NCBI GenBank assembly: GCA_032209605.1
Contig: JASFXZ010000028.1
Span: 3,482,941 to 3,546,940, forward strand
Direction: 5' to 3'
DNA length: 64,000 nucleotides
From: Mactromeris polynyma
Lineage: Eukaryota > Mollusca > Bivalvia > Venerida > Mactridae
The notes under the pieces are model-generated. The model was not told where the DNA came from. It saw only the letters and a program-made list of their open reading frames with translations, and searched no databases. The first letter of the stretch is position 1; the number at the start of each line of letters is the position of its first letter. Made by a program: the position numbers and the translations under genes. Below, piece after piece: positions 34,701-44,969 of this stretch.

Positions 34701-37700
34701 AACCATTCAAGTATCAGGCCTGGTATTAGCTACATGAACAATCCTATTAGTATAGATATGAACCATTCAAGTATCAGGCCTGGTATTAGCTATATGAACA
34801 ATCCTATTAGTTTATATATGAACCATTCAAGTATCAGGCCTGGTATTAGCTACATGAACAATCCTATTAGTTAATATATGAACCATTCAAGTATCAGGCC
34901 TGGTATTAGCTACATGAACAATCCTATTAGTTTAAAGATATGCCGAACCATTCAAGTATCAGGCCTGGTATTAGCTATATGAACAATCCTATTAGTTTAT
35001 AGATATGAACCATTCAAGTATCAGGCCTGGTATTAGCTATATGAACAATCCTATTAGTTTATATATGAACCATTCAAGTATCAGGCCTGGTATTAGCTAT
35101 ATGAACAATCCTATTAGTTTGTAGATATGAACCATTCAAGTATCAGGCCTGGTATTAGCTACATGAACAATCCTATTAGTTAATATATGAACCATTCAAG
35201 TATCAGGCCTGGTATTAGCTACATGAACAATCCTATTAGTTTATAGATATGCCGAACCATTCAAGTATCAGGCCTGGTATTAGCTATATGAACAATCCTA
35301 TTAGTTTATAGATATGAACCATTCAAGTATCAGGCCTGGTATTAGCTATATGAACAATCCTATTAGTTTATATATGAACCATTCAAGTATCAGGCCTGGT
35401 ATTAGCTACATGAACAATCCTATTAGTTTATATATGAACCATTCAAGTATCAGGCCTGGTATTAGCTACATGAACAATCCTATTAGTTTATATATGAACC
35501 ATTCAAGTATCAGGCCTGGTATTAGCTACATGAACAATCCTATTAGTTTATATATGAACCATTCAAGTATCAGGCCTGGTATTAGCTACATGAACAATCC
35601 TATTAGTTTATATATGAACCATTCAAGTATCAGGCCTGGTATTAGCTACATGAACAATCCTATTAGTTTATATATGAACCATTCAAGTATCAGGCCTGGT
35701 ATTAGCTACATGAACAATGATGTCATGGACTGTGATGTCACTAGTCTTGTTGTTGTTCATCTTCAACTTATACAAGGTGTGTCACTAAAAATGTTTAAAC
35801 ATGCTGACATACTGCAGGTGTCCAGTTAACACGATTTGTTTATGCTGTACAGATTGACCCAACTAGTTTACCTGGATTTCTGACCAGCAAGAGAATGCAA
35901 CAAATTGACAGTTATCCAACAAGTAGATACATGTATGTAGATAATGAAGTTTTTGCTAGTCCAATAAAATCCTGTCCAGTCAGCTCAGTTGGTAGAGCAC
36001 TGGGATGTCATCCAGGAAGACCAGTCAGCTCAGTTGGTAGAGCACTGGGATGTCATCCAGGAAGACCAGTCAGCTCAGTTGGTAGAGCACTGGGATGTCA
36101 TCCAGGAATACCAATCAGCTCAGTTGGTAGAGCACTGGGATGTCATCCAGGAAGACCAATCAGCTCAGTTGGTAGAGCACTGGGATGTCATCCAGGAAGA
36201 CCAGTCAGCTCAGTTGGTAGAGCACTGGGATGTCATCCAGGAAGACCAATCAGCTCAGTTGGTAGAGCACTGGGATGTCATCCAGGAAGACCAGTCAGCT
36301 CAGTTGGTAGAGCACTGGGATGTCATCCAGGAAGACCAGTCAGCTCAGTTGGTAGAGCACTGGGATGTCATCCAGGAAGACCAGTCAGCTCAGTTGGTAG
36401 AGCACTGGGATGTCATCCAGGAAGACCAGTCAGCTCAGTTGGTAGAGCACTGGGATGTCATCCAGGAAGACCAGTCAGCTCAGTTGGTAGAGCACTGGGA
36501 TGTCATCCAGGAAGACCAGTCAGCTCAGTTGGTAGAGCACTGGGATGTCATCCAGGAAGACCAATCAGCTCAGTTGGTAGAGCACTGGGATGTCATCCAG
36601 GAAGACCAATCAGCTCAGTTGGTAGAGCACTGGGATGTCATCCAGGAAGACCTGTCAGCTCAGTTGGTAGAGCACTGGGATGTCATCCAGGAAGACCAGG
36701 TTTGATTCCAGGATGGTGCAGGTCAAGCCCTTCTAGAACATTTGGTTACGTCATGGCTAGGTCATCCATCTCTGTTCCATGTGGAGAAATTGTCAGCTGC
36801 TTGAAGAAGGACAAATTAGTACTAGTTGGTAATTAATTCCAATAAAACTGGTAAGGTCACATGACCATCATGTATAATAAAAAAAAGGCATAAAACCCAA
36901 GAAAAAACCCACAACAAAACTAGGACATCGATACCCGAAAAAGAAATCCTCCAAAAATTGGTGGATTGTAACCGAAATCTAATTGACCTATAATTTATTA
37001 TCCTATGCTTAAATGCCCAATATGAATTGAATCATCAATCCTTTCAAGATTTACAACAACAACAAATACAACATGGTGTCATAATCCGAATAGTTTCTAT
37101 TTTGTTCTACCACTTCAACATCATGCACTGATTTCGATTTACACACTTTTGCGTAATGGTTGAATTTAGAACATTTGTGACATTTTTGTCCTTTTGCTGG
37201 GCATTCACTTTTGTCATTATGTTTGTTCTGTCCACAATATTTGCACGATTCATGTATTTGCCTCTGGTCAGTGTTGTTTCTGTAGTTATTTCTACCACGT
37301 CCACCATTAAAACGTCATCATCCTCGTCCCTGAGCTGTCACAGCATCAACAATTTGTGGTGACGATTGCTTGCTTATAGCTTGAATCTGGCTCAATTCAT
37401 AGGTATGTGCAATGTCTATGACACATTTCAAGAAGATTTTTACGTTCACACAGTAAACTCTTTGTCTTGTCAACCTGATCAAATCTTTGTGATTATAGAT
37501 ATTTGTCAGAGATTGATTGCATAATTGATACTGGTTCTCAGATCAATTGTATTCCAAACCATATTTTCAAGAAATTGAATATTAAGAACCCCTTAGTATC
37601 CTCAAATGCTAGGTTAACCTCATATACAGGTGACCGTCTTTCTGTTTTAGGTAAAGTACGCCTAAACTGTTTGTACAAAGATCGGTCAGTGGAAACTGAT

Positions 37701-40700
37701 TTCTATGTAGTTCAAAGTTCAGCAACCCCACTCTTGAGCCTCAAAACTTCACTAGATTTGCGTCTTATACAGCATAGTTATTCAATTGATAAGATTGAAT
37801 CTTGCCCTCAGATAGGCCTGGTTCTAGACAAAACTGCTATTATGCATGAATACAAAGAGGTATTCAATGGGAAAGGTTTATTCCCAGGATCATGTACCCT
37901 ACATTTGAATGATAATGCTATCCCTGCAGTGTGCCCCAAAGAAAAGTGCCCTTTGGTCTCCGTGACAAATTGAAGTCAGAATTAGATTCTATGGAATCAA
38001 ATCACGTAATCTGCAAGGTCACAGAACCTACAAATTGGGTTAACTCGCTGGTGTGCGTAGAAAAAACAAACGGTAAATTAAGAGTTTGTTTGGACCCCAA
38101 AGCATTAAATGACAATATATGCAGACCACATTATCCAATGCGCTCCATTGATGACATAACATCAAAGTTGACTGACGCAAAGTACTTCAGTGTACTAGAT
38201 GCAACAATAGGTTATTGGTCACTTAAACTTGACACAGATTCATCATTTTTGACCACATTCAATACACCATTTGGACGTTATCGCTACTTAGTACTTCCAA
38301 TGGGAATAAGGTCCTCACAAGACAAGATAGAAAAAACTTTTGAAGGTATACAAAATGTTACTTCAATTGTAGACGACTTGTTAGTTTTTGGGCGAACACG
38401 TGCAGAGCACGATAGAAGCCTACGTCTTGTCCTAGAAAAAGCCAAGGTAACTGGGTTATGTTTTAACCCAGATAAATGTTGAATAGGCTTGACAGAGATC
38501 AAGTATTTTGATCACGTAATCAGCTCAGACGGACTGAAACCAAACCCTGAGAAAATGAGTGCCATTCTCAAGATGAAAGCTCCAGAAAATAGAACAGAGC
38601 TGGAGTCATTGTTAAGACTCATTACGTATTTGACCAAGTTTGCACCTAATTTAAGTGACATAACTAGCCCTATGCGAGCTCTATTACGCAAAAACGTAGA
38701 GTTCCGATGGGAACATGAACAAGCAGATGCTTTTCTAAAGGTCAAAAGTGTAATAACTAAGGCCCCAGTGCTAAGTTATTATGACCCCACGAAACCTGTT
38801 AGGCTGCAGGTAGATTCGTCATCTAAAGGAATTGGAGTGTGCTGTATGCAAGATGGGAAACCCATAACATATGCCTCCAAAACATTGACTACAACGGAAG
38901 TTGGTTATGCACAAATTGAAAAAGAGATGCTAGCCATACTATTCGGATGCACGCGATTCAAACATTACATACATGGACGGCATACAATTGTTGAATCTGA
39001 TTGTAAACCAATAGAATCAATCATGAAGAAGCTCTTATGTAGTTCCCCTCCTAGATTGCAAAGGATGTTATTGCAGTTACAAAACTTCGACATAGAAGAA
39101 ATTCATTGCAAGGGTAAGAACATTCCCCTGGGTGATGATCTGAGCAGAAATTATGTAAACGAAACATACTCTGACTTAATTGAAGGTTTAGACTGTCATG
39201 TACATACCGTACTAAAGTCATTACCATTTAGCGACAGTAAGATACGGTAAATTCAAGATGCTACACGCATAGACATGCAAATGAAAAATTTAAAGGACGT
39301 CATTATAAAAGGCTGGCCGGAAAATAGACAAGATTGTCCCAAGACTGTTTTAGACTTCTGGAATCACAGAGACGAATTGTCCTGTGAAGATGACATTATA
39401 TTTAAGGGACAAAAACTGGTCATTCCAAGCTCAATGCGGCATGACATGATAGCAGCCGTGCATATAGGTCATTTTGGCGTAGAAAAGACGACTGGACGAG
39501 CTAGAGATATTATGTTCTGGCCGTTAATGACGAAACAAATAACCGACCACATGCTTAATTGCTCGATTTTCAACAAGCACCGAGACTTCAATGTTAAAGA
39601 ACCATTGCACCCCCATGATGTGTCCCAAAGACCCTGGCAAAACTTATCATGTGATTTGTTTACATGGGATGGTCAAGACTTCATGGTTCTAGTAGATGCG
39701 TATAGCAGATACTTTGAGTTTTACCCAACATTAGAAGTATTACAATTATCAGGAAGCTTGAAGTTCATCTAAGTAGATTTGGTATTTGTGAGAAATTGAA
39801 GACCGACAATGCATCATATTTCACAAGTGACCAATTCCAAAGCTTTTTAAGGGACTGGAATATACAGCATGAAACATTAAGTCCTACGAATGCCAGTTCA
39901 AATGGGTTAAGTGAAATATATGTTAAAATTGCAAAACGCATACTTCAAAAATCTAAAAATGATAATAGAGATCCGTATTTAACATTATTAGAGTACCGAA
40001 ACACCCCTCTAAAATGTGGCTGGTCACCCGCTCTGCTATTAATGAGTCGTCGATTGAGATCAATTCTCCCATCAACAAACAAACAACTTATGCCACAAAC
40101 AATTAACCCAAATACTGCTAGAATTAAAATGAAAGAATTACAGGATAGATCCAAAGGAATGGTATGATAGAAGCGCGAGAAAATTGACCCCTCTCAATGT
40201 AGATGAACCAGTGCGTATCCAAAGAGATAAACACTGGACACCAGCTACAGTTATTTCCCAGCATAATGGACATTCTTATAATGTGCAAACCCCGGATGGA
40301 GCTATTTATAGGCGAAACCGGAAATTTCTAAATAAATCACCTGATCTTCAACATCAAGCTCCTGATACAAATATTTTGCAGGATTCTTCAATCATTAACC
40401 AATCAAAGTTAAGTTCCCCTAAAGAGCCTAAAGATGTTGCAATCAGTTCTCAGGTACAAAATCAAGAAAGTTCACCAGTTATTCAACAAACACCTTATGT
40501 AACAACTAGATCAGGTCGGCAGGTTAAACCATTCTCACGATACTCCGAAAGTGAATGGACAAAGTGAGTATTGATAACAGTAAATATCACAGATGTTCAA
40601 CGGATGTGTGAAAAGAACTTTATCTTATATTTATCTTATATCTGTAGTAGGAATGCAACTACATAAGTACTGACGATATTCTAATGAGACACACCTTTAT

Positions 40701-42921
40701 TATTACTCATTGTCTTGAGTAAAAGCATGTAAATTTGTTCGACTCTTAAAATTGCTATGTTTATATTTCATTTGTATAGATCTGTATCAATATACATATT
40801 TTAAATGTATTTATATCAATGGTACAAATTAACAATTTGTTTTTCAAAACAAAGAGAATGTTGTATTATCTATCTACTTGATACTGCGCATGCTCAGATA
40901 TCCACCTGTTATAAGTCCAGCAGATACACTGCCCACTACTTCTTATTAAATCTTAGAACTAGCCACACGTCTTTGTGTTACTATACATTTACCCCACGCT
41001 CTGTGGTCAATCTCATTCTGAGACAACAACAACAAATACAACATTGATCAGAAGCAAATTGTTCACATGTAATGACAGGGGCAACACTTTCTTTGAATGG
41101 TGGGGGCATAAAAAATGTCAACTTAAATTTTTCATGAACAAAGAAGAAAAAAACTGACTTTACCTGCCCACACAATCTATGACCTTAACCTGTTGTATGT
41201 CTTTGAAAGATTGTAATAATGACTGGGATTGGTCGGCATTCACTGTAAACTGTATCATGAGACTAAAACAACTGGGTAAAGTCTCAAACAATTCTACTGG
41301 CTTTATATCTTTACAGTCTGAAAATTCAAGAGAATATAATATGATGTATGGAAAACAGGCTCATTCAAACTTGGCAATTGTGTATGTATCCATAGCATTA
41401 AACCAGATCAAGTCTGCATTGTTTGAGGTCCAAATTCTGGTCCATTTGGTGGAATGGTAGTTCACAATTTGCTAAAAGACAGGACCACATCTCCACATAA
41501 GACACCAGTACTAGTTTTACAGGAAGCCGACTTAACAGAGATTCAATGTAGCATCAATATTTTTATCACAATTAAGCATTGATATACTGTACATGTATAC
41601 ATAATAGATTGTGCAAGAGATTTATCTAAGTTTTTAAGCTCAAGACTGGTATACTGAAACAAAAATCAATATAACTAAAGTTTCCTGATGACAAATGTTG
41701 AAATTTTAACTATGCAGAATGATACATATTCTTGACTGAATACAAACTATTCAAACTGTCACTCAGCATCAGACTTATGATACTTACCAAAACAGCTGAT
41801 AAGCCAATCATTTACACCTCCTTTAACACAGTCATAACTTGTGTGCGGAGAATACACAGCAATTCTATTCTCAATACATCTAATAATAATCTTGTCCTTC
41901 CACTGTTTCTGTGACAATTTCTTCATTCCAGTAAATATAGGAGGATGGTAGGATATAATCATGTTGGATTGTTTGGCAATAGCTTCTTCCAGGACAGGTG
42001 GCGTTAAGTCATTTGTGAGAAGGATAGTTTCCACCTTATGTGGTGGTGTTGGTTCCACAAGTAAACCGACATTGTCCCATGATCCAGCCAGAGTTGGTGA
42101 GGCCAGTTTGTGTAATCTGTAAAATAAAAATCTGGAATGGATTGTTTAGACAGGACAGCAGAATAGTAAATACATGTACATCAAATTATTGTGAAAAAAT
42201 ATATAGGCGTCTAAAGTAACTAATACTGCCCTTCCTCTCCATGTCCTCTACCATTGTGTTTCAACTTGGACAGGAACATTTCAATCATGAGAGACAATTC
42301 AAAAAGTAGGTTAGAGTTATGGCTCTTGTACACTTTCTCATCTATTATTTGGTGAAGTTTCAACAAATCCATTCAATAATTTTGGAAACACTCCTAACAA
42401 AGTGTAACGGATGCATAGATGGAGATCATTACCATATTCAATTTTGCCTTCAATTAAAAAGCTAACATCTTAAGCCTTGTGGTACTGCATTTCTTATGAT
42501 TTGACAGAGTGACCTAGATTTGGTCCTTTTATAACTCAATTTCCAAATGAAGTCTAGAATATATAAGGATCAACATTCTGAACATGGTTTATGTACAATA
42601 AGAATAAATTATGACCTCTCAACAGTTAACAAGTGTTCATCTTGTGACCTAGTTATTTACATAATGTGACAATGTATCGAACTTGACATAGACTTAAAAT
42701 AAAAAAACTTAAAAAACTTAAGAAAATATGGGTCAATGAAAAGCATGCATTATCTTATCATACCGCTTGACAATATTTGAGAGATCCATGTTATATATCG
42801 TTCTTTCAGAGCTGGTGGACGATGAGTAGTCTTTCTTTGATGGGTTGAGTAACTCGACACTTCTACAATAAGCTGGACAGTCTCTTAAGACTTGGAGAAA
42901 TTGTTGTCTTATCATATGCAA
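31495..42921 (-). CDS. NIF3L1: NIF3-like protein 1 (NIF3L1), complete
   Basis: Six exons on the minus strand: 42921-42764, 42116-41788, 41317-41164, 34046-33929, 33513-33387 and 31766-31495 (TAA). Phases agree and give 385 residues (human 377). NIF3/DUF34 proteins are conserved in all domains of life and bind a dinuclear metal centre. In animals they are reported partners of transcription regulators; the biochemical reaction is not settled. Seen: SWDNVGLLVEP, LLTNDLTPPV, SYHPPIF (about residues 108-114), YSPHTSYD (141-148), and near the C-terminus AVCAGSGGS, GEMSHHEVL and CEHSNTERGY, which hold the expected metal-ligand His, Asp and Glu residues. The first 44 residues before MDLSNIVKR are Arg/Ser-rich and could be a mitochondrial targeting sequence; MDL at residue 45 is an alternative start. 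Exon 5 and the stop codon have each been amplified into minisatellites. It is divergent from IQCD and convergent with MTMR. Confidence 0.95.
32082..33445. repeat. 62-bp minisatellite made from NIF3L1 exon 5 end, 22 copies
   Basis: On the minus strand each unit is the last 59 coding bases of exon 5 (ACATCTGAAACTGGATCATG, then CGCTTGGCTGCAGCTCCTG) plus the first three intron bases GTA. The length fits 22 units exactly. The highest-coordinate copy is the real exon end; the other 21 are intronic. At every internal junction GTA joins AGT, giving the consensus donor GTAAGT, while the last copy keeps GTAAAT. A few positions vary between copies (GCAGCC/GCAATC, TTTAATC/TTTAACC). The unit is 62 bp, so retention would shift the frame. 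Confidence 0.96.
33387..33513 (-). CDS. NIF3L1: NIF3L1 exon 5
   Basis: Encodes VPKPGHGYGRKAKLSETMSL then EKAVSLVKQHLKLDHVRLAA, equivalent to the human GMGRLCTL to IKRHLKLSHIRLALG segment. Acceptor TTTGTAG; donor CTCCTG|GTAAGT is the first of 22 repeated donors. Any internal copy could in principle be used, but only the first keeps the phase of exon 6 without extra sequence. Confidence 0.94.
33929..34046 (-). CDS. NIF3L1: NIF3L1 exon 4
   Basis: Encodes SDDRKHVSVVCVKSSIQYVV then SLLELNTSVENIVSHQLAE, corresponding to the variable insert of animal NIF3L1 (human around INLNCTQKALMQVVDFL). Acceptor TTTACAG, donor GCTGAG|GTTAGT. Confidence 0.88.
34075..35715. repeat. 57-62-bp minisatellite, about 28 copies
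   Basis: Units contain GAACCATTCAAGTATCAGGC and CTACATGAACAATCCTATTA. Length classes differ by the presence of TAGA in TTTATAGATATG and by a GCC insertion in two copies. The open frames across it (up to 171 codons) are repeats of the same word. It begins about 30 bp upstream of the NIF3L1 exon 4 acceptor. Confidence 0.96.
35975..36716 (+). repeat. 45-bp array of tRNA-like A-box units ending in one B box
   Basis: Sixteen copies of a 45-bp unit holding CAGCTCAGTTGGTAGAGCAC and GGGATGTCATCCAGGAAGA. The first part matches the D-arm/A-box of tRNA-derived SINEs. After the last unit comes GGTTTGATTCC, a B-box match, followed by a SINE-like tail. So the 5' half of a tRNA-derived SINE has been expanded while the B box stays single. 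The open frame of 313 codons across it is an artefact of 45 being a multiple of three. Confidence 0.88.
37074..37495 (-). pseudogene. inverted gag fragment with two zinc knuckles
   Basis: Minus-strand translation gives CKYCGQNKHNDKSEC and CHKCSKFNHYAKVC, two CCHC-type knuckles typical of the nucleocapsid of Ty3/Mag-like elements, preceded by a gag tail (YELSQIQAISKQSSPQ). Two adjacent stops and at least one frameshift break it. In a normal element gag reads in the same direction as pol; here it is reversed and squeezed between the LTR remnant and the protease. Confidence 0.85.
37500..40567 (+). pseudogene. pol: pol of Ty3-like element: protease, RT, RNase H, integrase (dead)
   Basis: Protease motif IIDTGSQINCIP; reverse transcriptase with FGRYRYLVLPMG and a changed catalytic box (IVDD where YxDD is usual); RNase H with LQVDSSSKGIGVCC and YAQIEKEMLAILFG; integrase zinc segment with H-H and one lost Cys (LNCSIFNKH), core with LSCDLF, KTDNASYF and a SEIYVK segment; C-terminal tail. 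The reading frame shifts near 37,950, 39,775 and 40,160. In-frame stops occur at about 38,480 and 39,248. It is an old inactive copy, described only. Confidence 0.92.
40859..41043 (+). repeat. 3' LTR, 185 bp
   Basis: Begins TGTTGTATT and ends AATACAACA, a 9-bp perfect inverted terminal repeat with the usual TG...CA ends. It is preceded by a purine-rich tract (AAAACAAAGAGAA) that can serve as polypurine tract. It shares its last 21 bp with 37,053-37,073. Confidence 0.88.
41164..41317 (-). CDS. NIF3L1: NIF3L1 exon 3
   Basis: Encodes DCKDIKPVELFETLPSCFSL then MIQFTVNADQSQSLLQSFKD, equivalent to the human FNVNYTQDLDKVMSAVKGI segment. Acceptor TTTTCAG, donor GGCAG|GTAAAG. It lies only 120 bp from the 3' LTR. 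Confidence 0.9.
41788..42116 (-). CDS. NIF3L1: NIF3L1 exon 2
   Basis: Encodes LHKLASPTLAGSWDNVGLLV, LLTNDLTPPVLEEAIAKQSN, MIISYHPPIFTGMKKLSQKQ and YSPHTSYDCVKGGVNDWL: the N-terminal metal-binding half of the NIF3 domain. Acceptor TTTTACAG, donor TTTTG|GTAAGT. Confidence 0.97.
42764..42921 (-). CDS. NIF3L1: NIF3L1 exon 1 (start)
   Basis: From ATG at 42,921 it encodes MHMIRQQFLQVLRDCPAYCR and continues to MDLSNIVKR. Donor CAAGCG|GTATGA. A second in-frame ATG 44 codons later matches the start of the short human form (MDLKALLSSL). An acceptor-like CTATTACAG about 45 bp upstream suggests a further 5' untranslated exon. Confidence 0.8.
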
Positions 42922-43004
42922 CTCCTATATGTCACAATGACACAGACAAGGATCTGTAATAGAGAAATATAAATGAAATAAATCAAGGGGTAAATATTTG
43001 CCTA

Positions 43005-43095
43005 ATGTGGAGCTCGAGCCCATATTCCCCTGAACAATACGTCAATAGTATGGCAGTCTAACGACTGACCTAACTGAGCTGCCGTTTCACCCCAC
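43005..43095 (-). repeat. tRNA-derived SINE head
   Basis: On the minus strand GGCAGCTCAGTTAGGTCAGT resembles an A box with D-arm and GGGCTCGAGCTCC resembles a B box (GGTTCGANTCC), spaced about 50 bp apart. The body does not fold as a normal tRNA, so a SINE-type pseudogene is preferred to a tRNA gene. Confidence 0.55.
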
Positions 43096-43794
43096 ACCGC
43101 TATGTATAGAATAAATAAGTACTATTAAACTGTCAAAATGCAGGTTATCCTTGAAGTAAAGTTTAAAGTAAATGTTCGTCATGTCAAAACGGAAAAATTA
43201 TCAATACTATATATATATATTAATGCCGTTTATCCAACTATCCTCCCGTAAAAATACCTTGCAACAGCAATGGCAAATTTGATGGTCTGGTCCGAAAAAA
43301 CAGTCATCCGGATACTATTATACATTGTATATAAAACCCGTACTCTCCTAAAGTTTATGCATTAATATTATCGTATTCAGTATTAACTGACTTTTGAATT
43401 CAAAATTCTTTACATAACGAAAAACCTTCATCAAACAATAAATTTTATTGTCATTAAATCGCCTTTTGTATTAATTTTCATTTACCTCAAACACCACCTG
43501 GAAAATAAATTTATGTCCCTCGTGCCTTAGTCGAGTTCTGCCGGCCAGGCACGGAAAATACCGATAAAAAGTAGTTTACCTTGACAACGGCGCACTGTTA
43601 CACTTCTTCAGCAAAACACTTAAGAATCATTCGTTGTAGCTAAAATTAACAAAGGGTGCTAAATAAATATATAATTTACTACTATTTGATCGATTATTAA
43701 AAAATATTGCGATGTGAAATTAATATTATGAAGAAAAAAATAGAACCATTTTGTCGTATGTGAAAGAATAAAAAACATTGAGCGTTGTTAGGTC

Positions 43795-43804
43795 AACATG
43801 GCGG
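43795..43804 (+). promoter_or_regulatory. YY1-type motif AACATGGCGG
   Basis: AACATGGCGG followed by ATGTTGCCG matches the YY1 core AANATGGCG that is often found just downstream of animal transcription starts. It lies upstream of IQCD in the divergent promoter region. The ATG inside it opens only a short frame. Confidence 0.5.
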
Positions 43805-43991
43805 ATGTTGCCGTAGTTTTGCGCTGGTGATATTTGAGCACCAAACGTTCTTTTTCTAATGTTATAAAAACACAGTTATCGTGAAATGGACTAGTGTATA
43901 ACTAATTCTCTTCTGATCGACTCGGAAACAGGAGTAAATTGTACAAACAAACGTTTTTATTAGTATTTTATAAAACAACATTTGACACAAA

Positions 43992-44969
43992 ATGGCAACT
44001 GCTGCTATGGCGAGATCTTTAACGGAGACGGTGTCTGTTGAGCCTACTCTGCAGATGAGGCTACAGCTACCAAATCCACCCCAAAGTAAAGCTATGGGGA
44101 TGATGAATAACAGGCTCAGAAATCGACTAAGACTAGATCCATCTCGGGCATTAGAACCAGCAAGGAAGAAAATTGCCACCATTGAAGCTCAGAGGGTGAT
44201 GTCAGTTTTTGAGGACACTATTTTAAAATCTGAAATTATCTCTTTGATGCCATTCATAGTTGAAAATCTAGAAAGATTTAGAATATCTTTAGGAGGAGAA
44301 TTATCAGAACTGGTTGAGCAACATGCTGTTATTTTAAGCAGCTACGAAGATATTAAACAGGCACTGGATAGGCAAATGAAAAGAAATGCAGCTAAAAGAA
44401 AACCTAGTCGTCAGTCTCATTCACCAACAATGTCCCCAAATGATCCTGAAGGTAACCAAATGCTGGATGAAGATGCTGCTGAGATTGTTTCAGGACAGAC
44501 CGGAGCTCCATCTAGACAGGAAAGTTCCCGAGCTAGCTCCCGGCAAAGTGGCCCTGGGCGAGGTTCTCAAGCCAGTGGAGCATCATCTCGACCATCTAGC
44601 TCTCAAAGTGTTGATTCTAACTACAGTATGGATAGTCAAATGGAGCGTACAATAAGAAGTCTTACTATGGTTGCACAGCAGCTCAATACTTCCTGCAAGA
44701 ATGTAATCAGAGCATTTCAAATCAATCCATCAGCTATGAACACTATTAAACATGAATATTCCAAGAGAGGCACAGAAGCTCAAGAGTTCATCAATTACAT
44801 GAATGAATTAAAAGATATTCTTCTCAATAAATTGCTGACTACACCTGAAGAGGAAAAAGAAAGAATGGATTACCTCCAAGAGATATCTAAACGAGAGAGG
44901 AACAATGCTGCTGTCATTGAAAAACTTGAGACTGAACTTAAAGCTGCTCAGGATGATAAAGATGAAGAG
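43992..44969 (+). CDS. IQCD: IQCD exon 1
   Basis: 326 codons. It holds the N-terminal conserved helix (KIATIEAQRVMSVFEDTILK), the Ser-rich insert (ASSRQSGPGRGSQASGASSR) and the conserved IRSLTMVAQQLNTSCKNVIR and EFINYMNELKDILLNKLL. Donor GAAGAG|GTACAT. Confidence 0.95.

Larger units (their letters stand above)
37053..41043 (+). mobile_element. Ty3-like LTR retrotransposon, broken and rearranged
   Basis: The 3' LTR is 40,859-41,043. At the left end only the last 21 bp of an LTR remain (37,053-37,073, ending AATACAACA), followed by TGGTGTCATAATCC, which resembles a primer-binding site. Pol lies on the plus strand from about 37,500 to 40,567 in the order protease, reverse transcriptase, RNase H, integrase, with frameshifts and stops. 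The gag nucleocapsid piece between the two is on the opposite strand. The insertion is antisense to NIF3L1, in its intron 3. Confidence 0.9.
42922..43991. promoter_or_regulatory. shared promoter region of NIF3L1 and IQCD
   Basis: About 1.07 kb separates the start codons of two divergent genes. The half nearest NIF3L1 holds a tRNA-like SINE. A YY1-type motif lies 188 bp before the IQCD start. A 5' untranslated intron of NIF3L1 probably lies here. No TATA box at a sensible position was identified with confidence. Confidence 0.55.

Noticed and set aside
35895..36836. 313-codon frame with repeated SSVGRALGCHPGR word
   Set aside because: It is the tRNA-like 45-bp SINE array read through; the A-box content explains the sequence better than a protein.
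43005..43095. Functional tRNA gene on the minus strand
   Set aside because: A- and B-box-like words are present, but acceptor and anticodon stems do not pair convincingly; a SINE is more likely.
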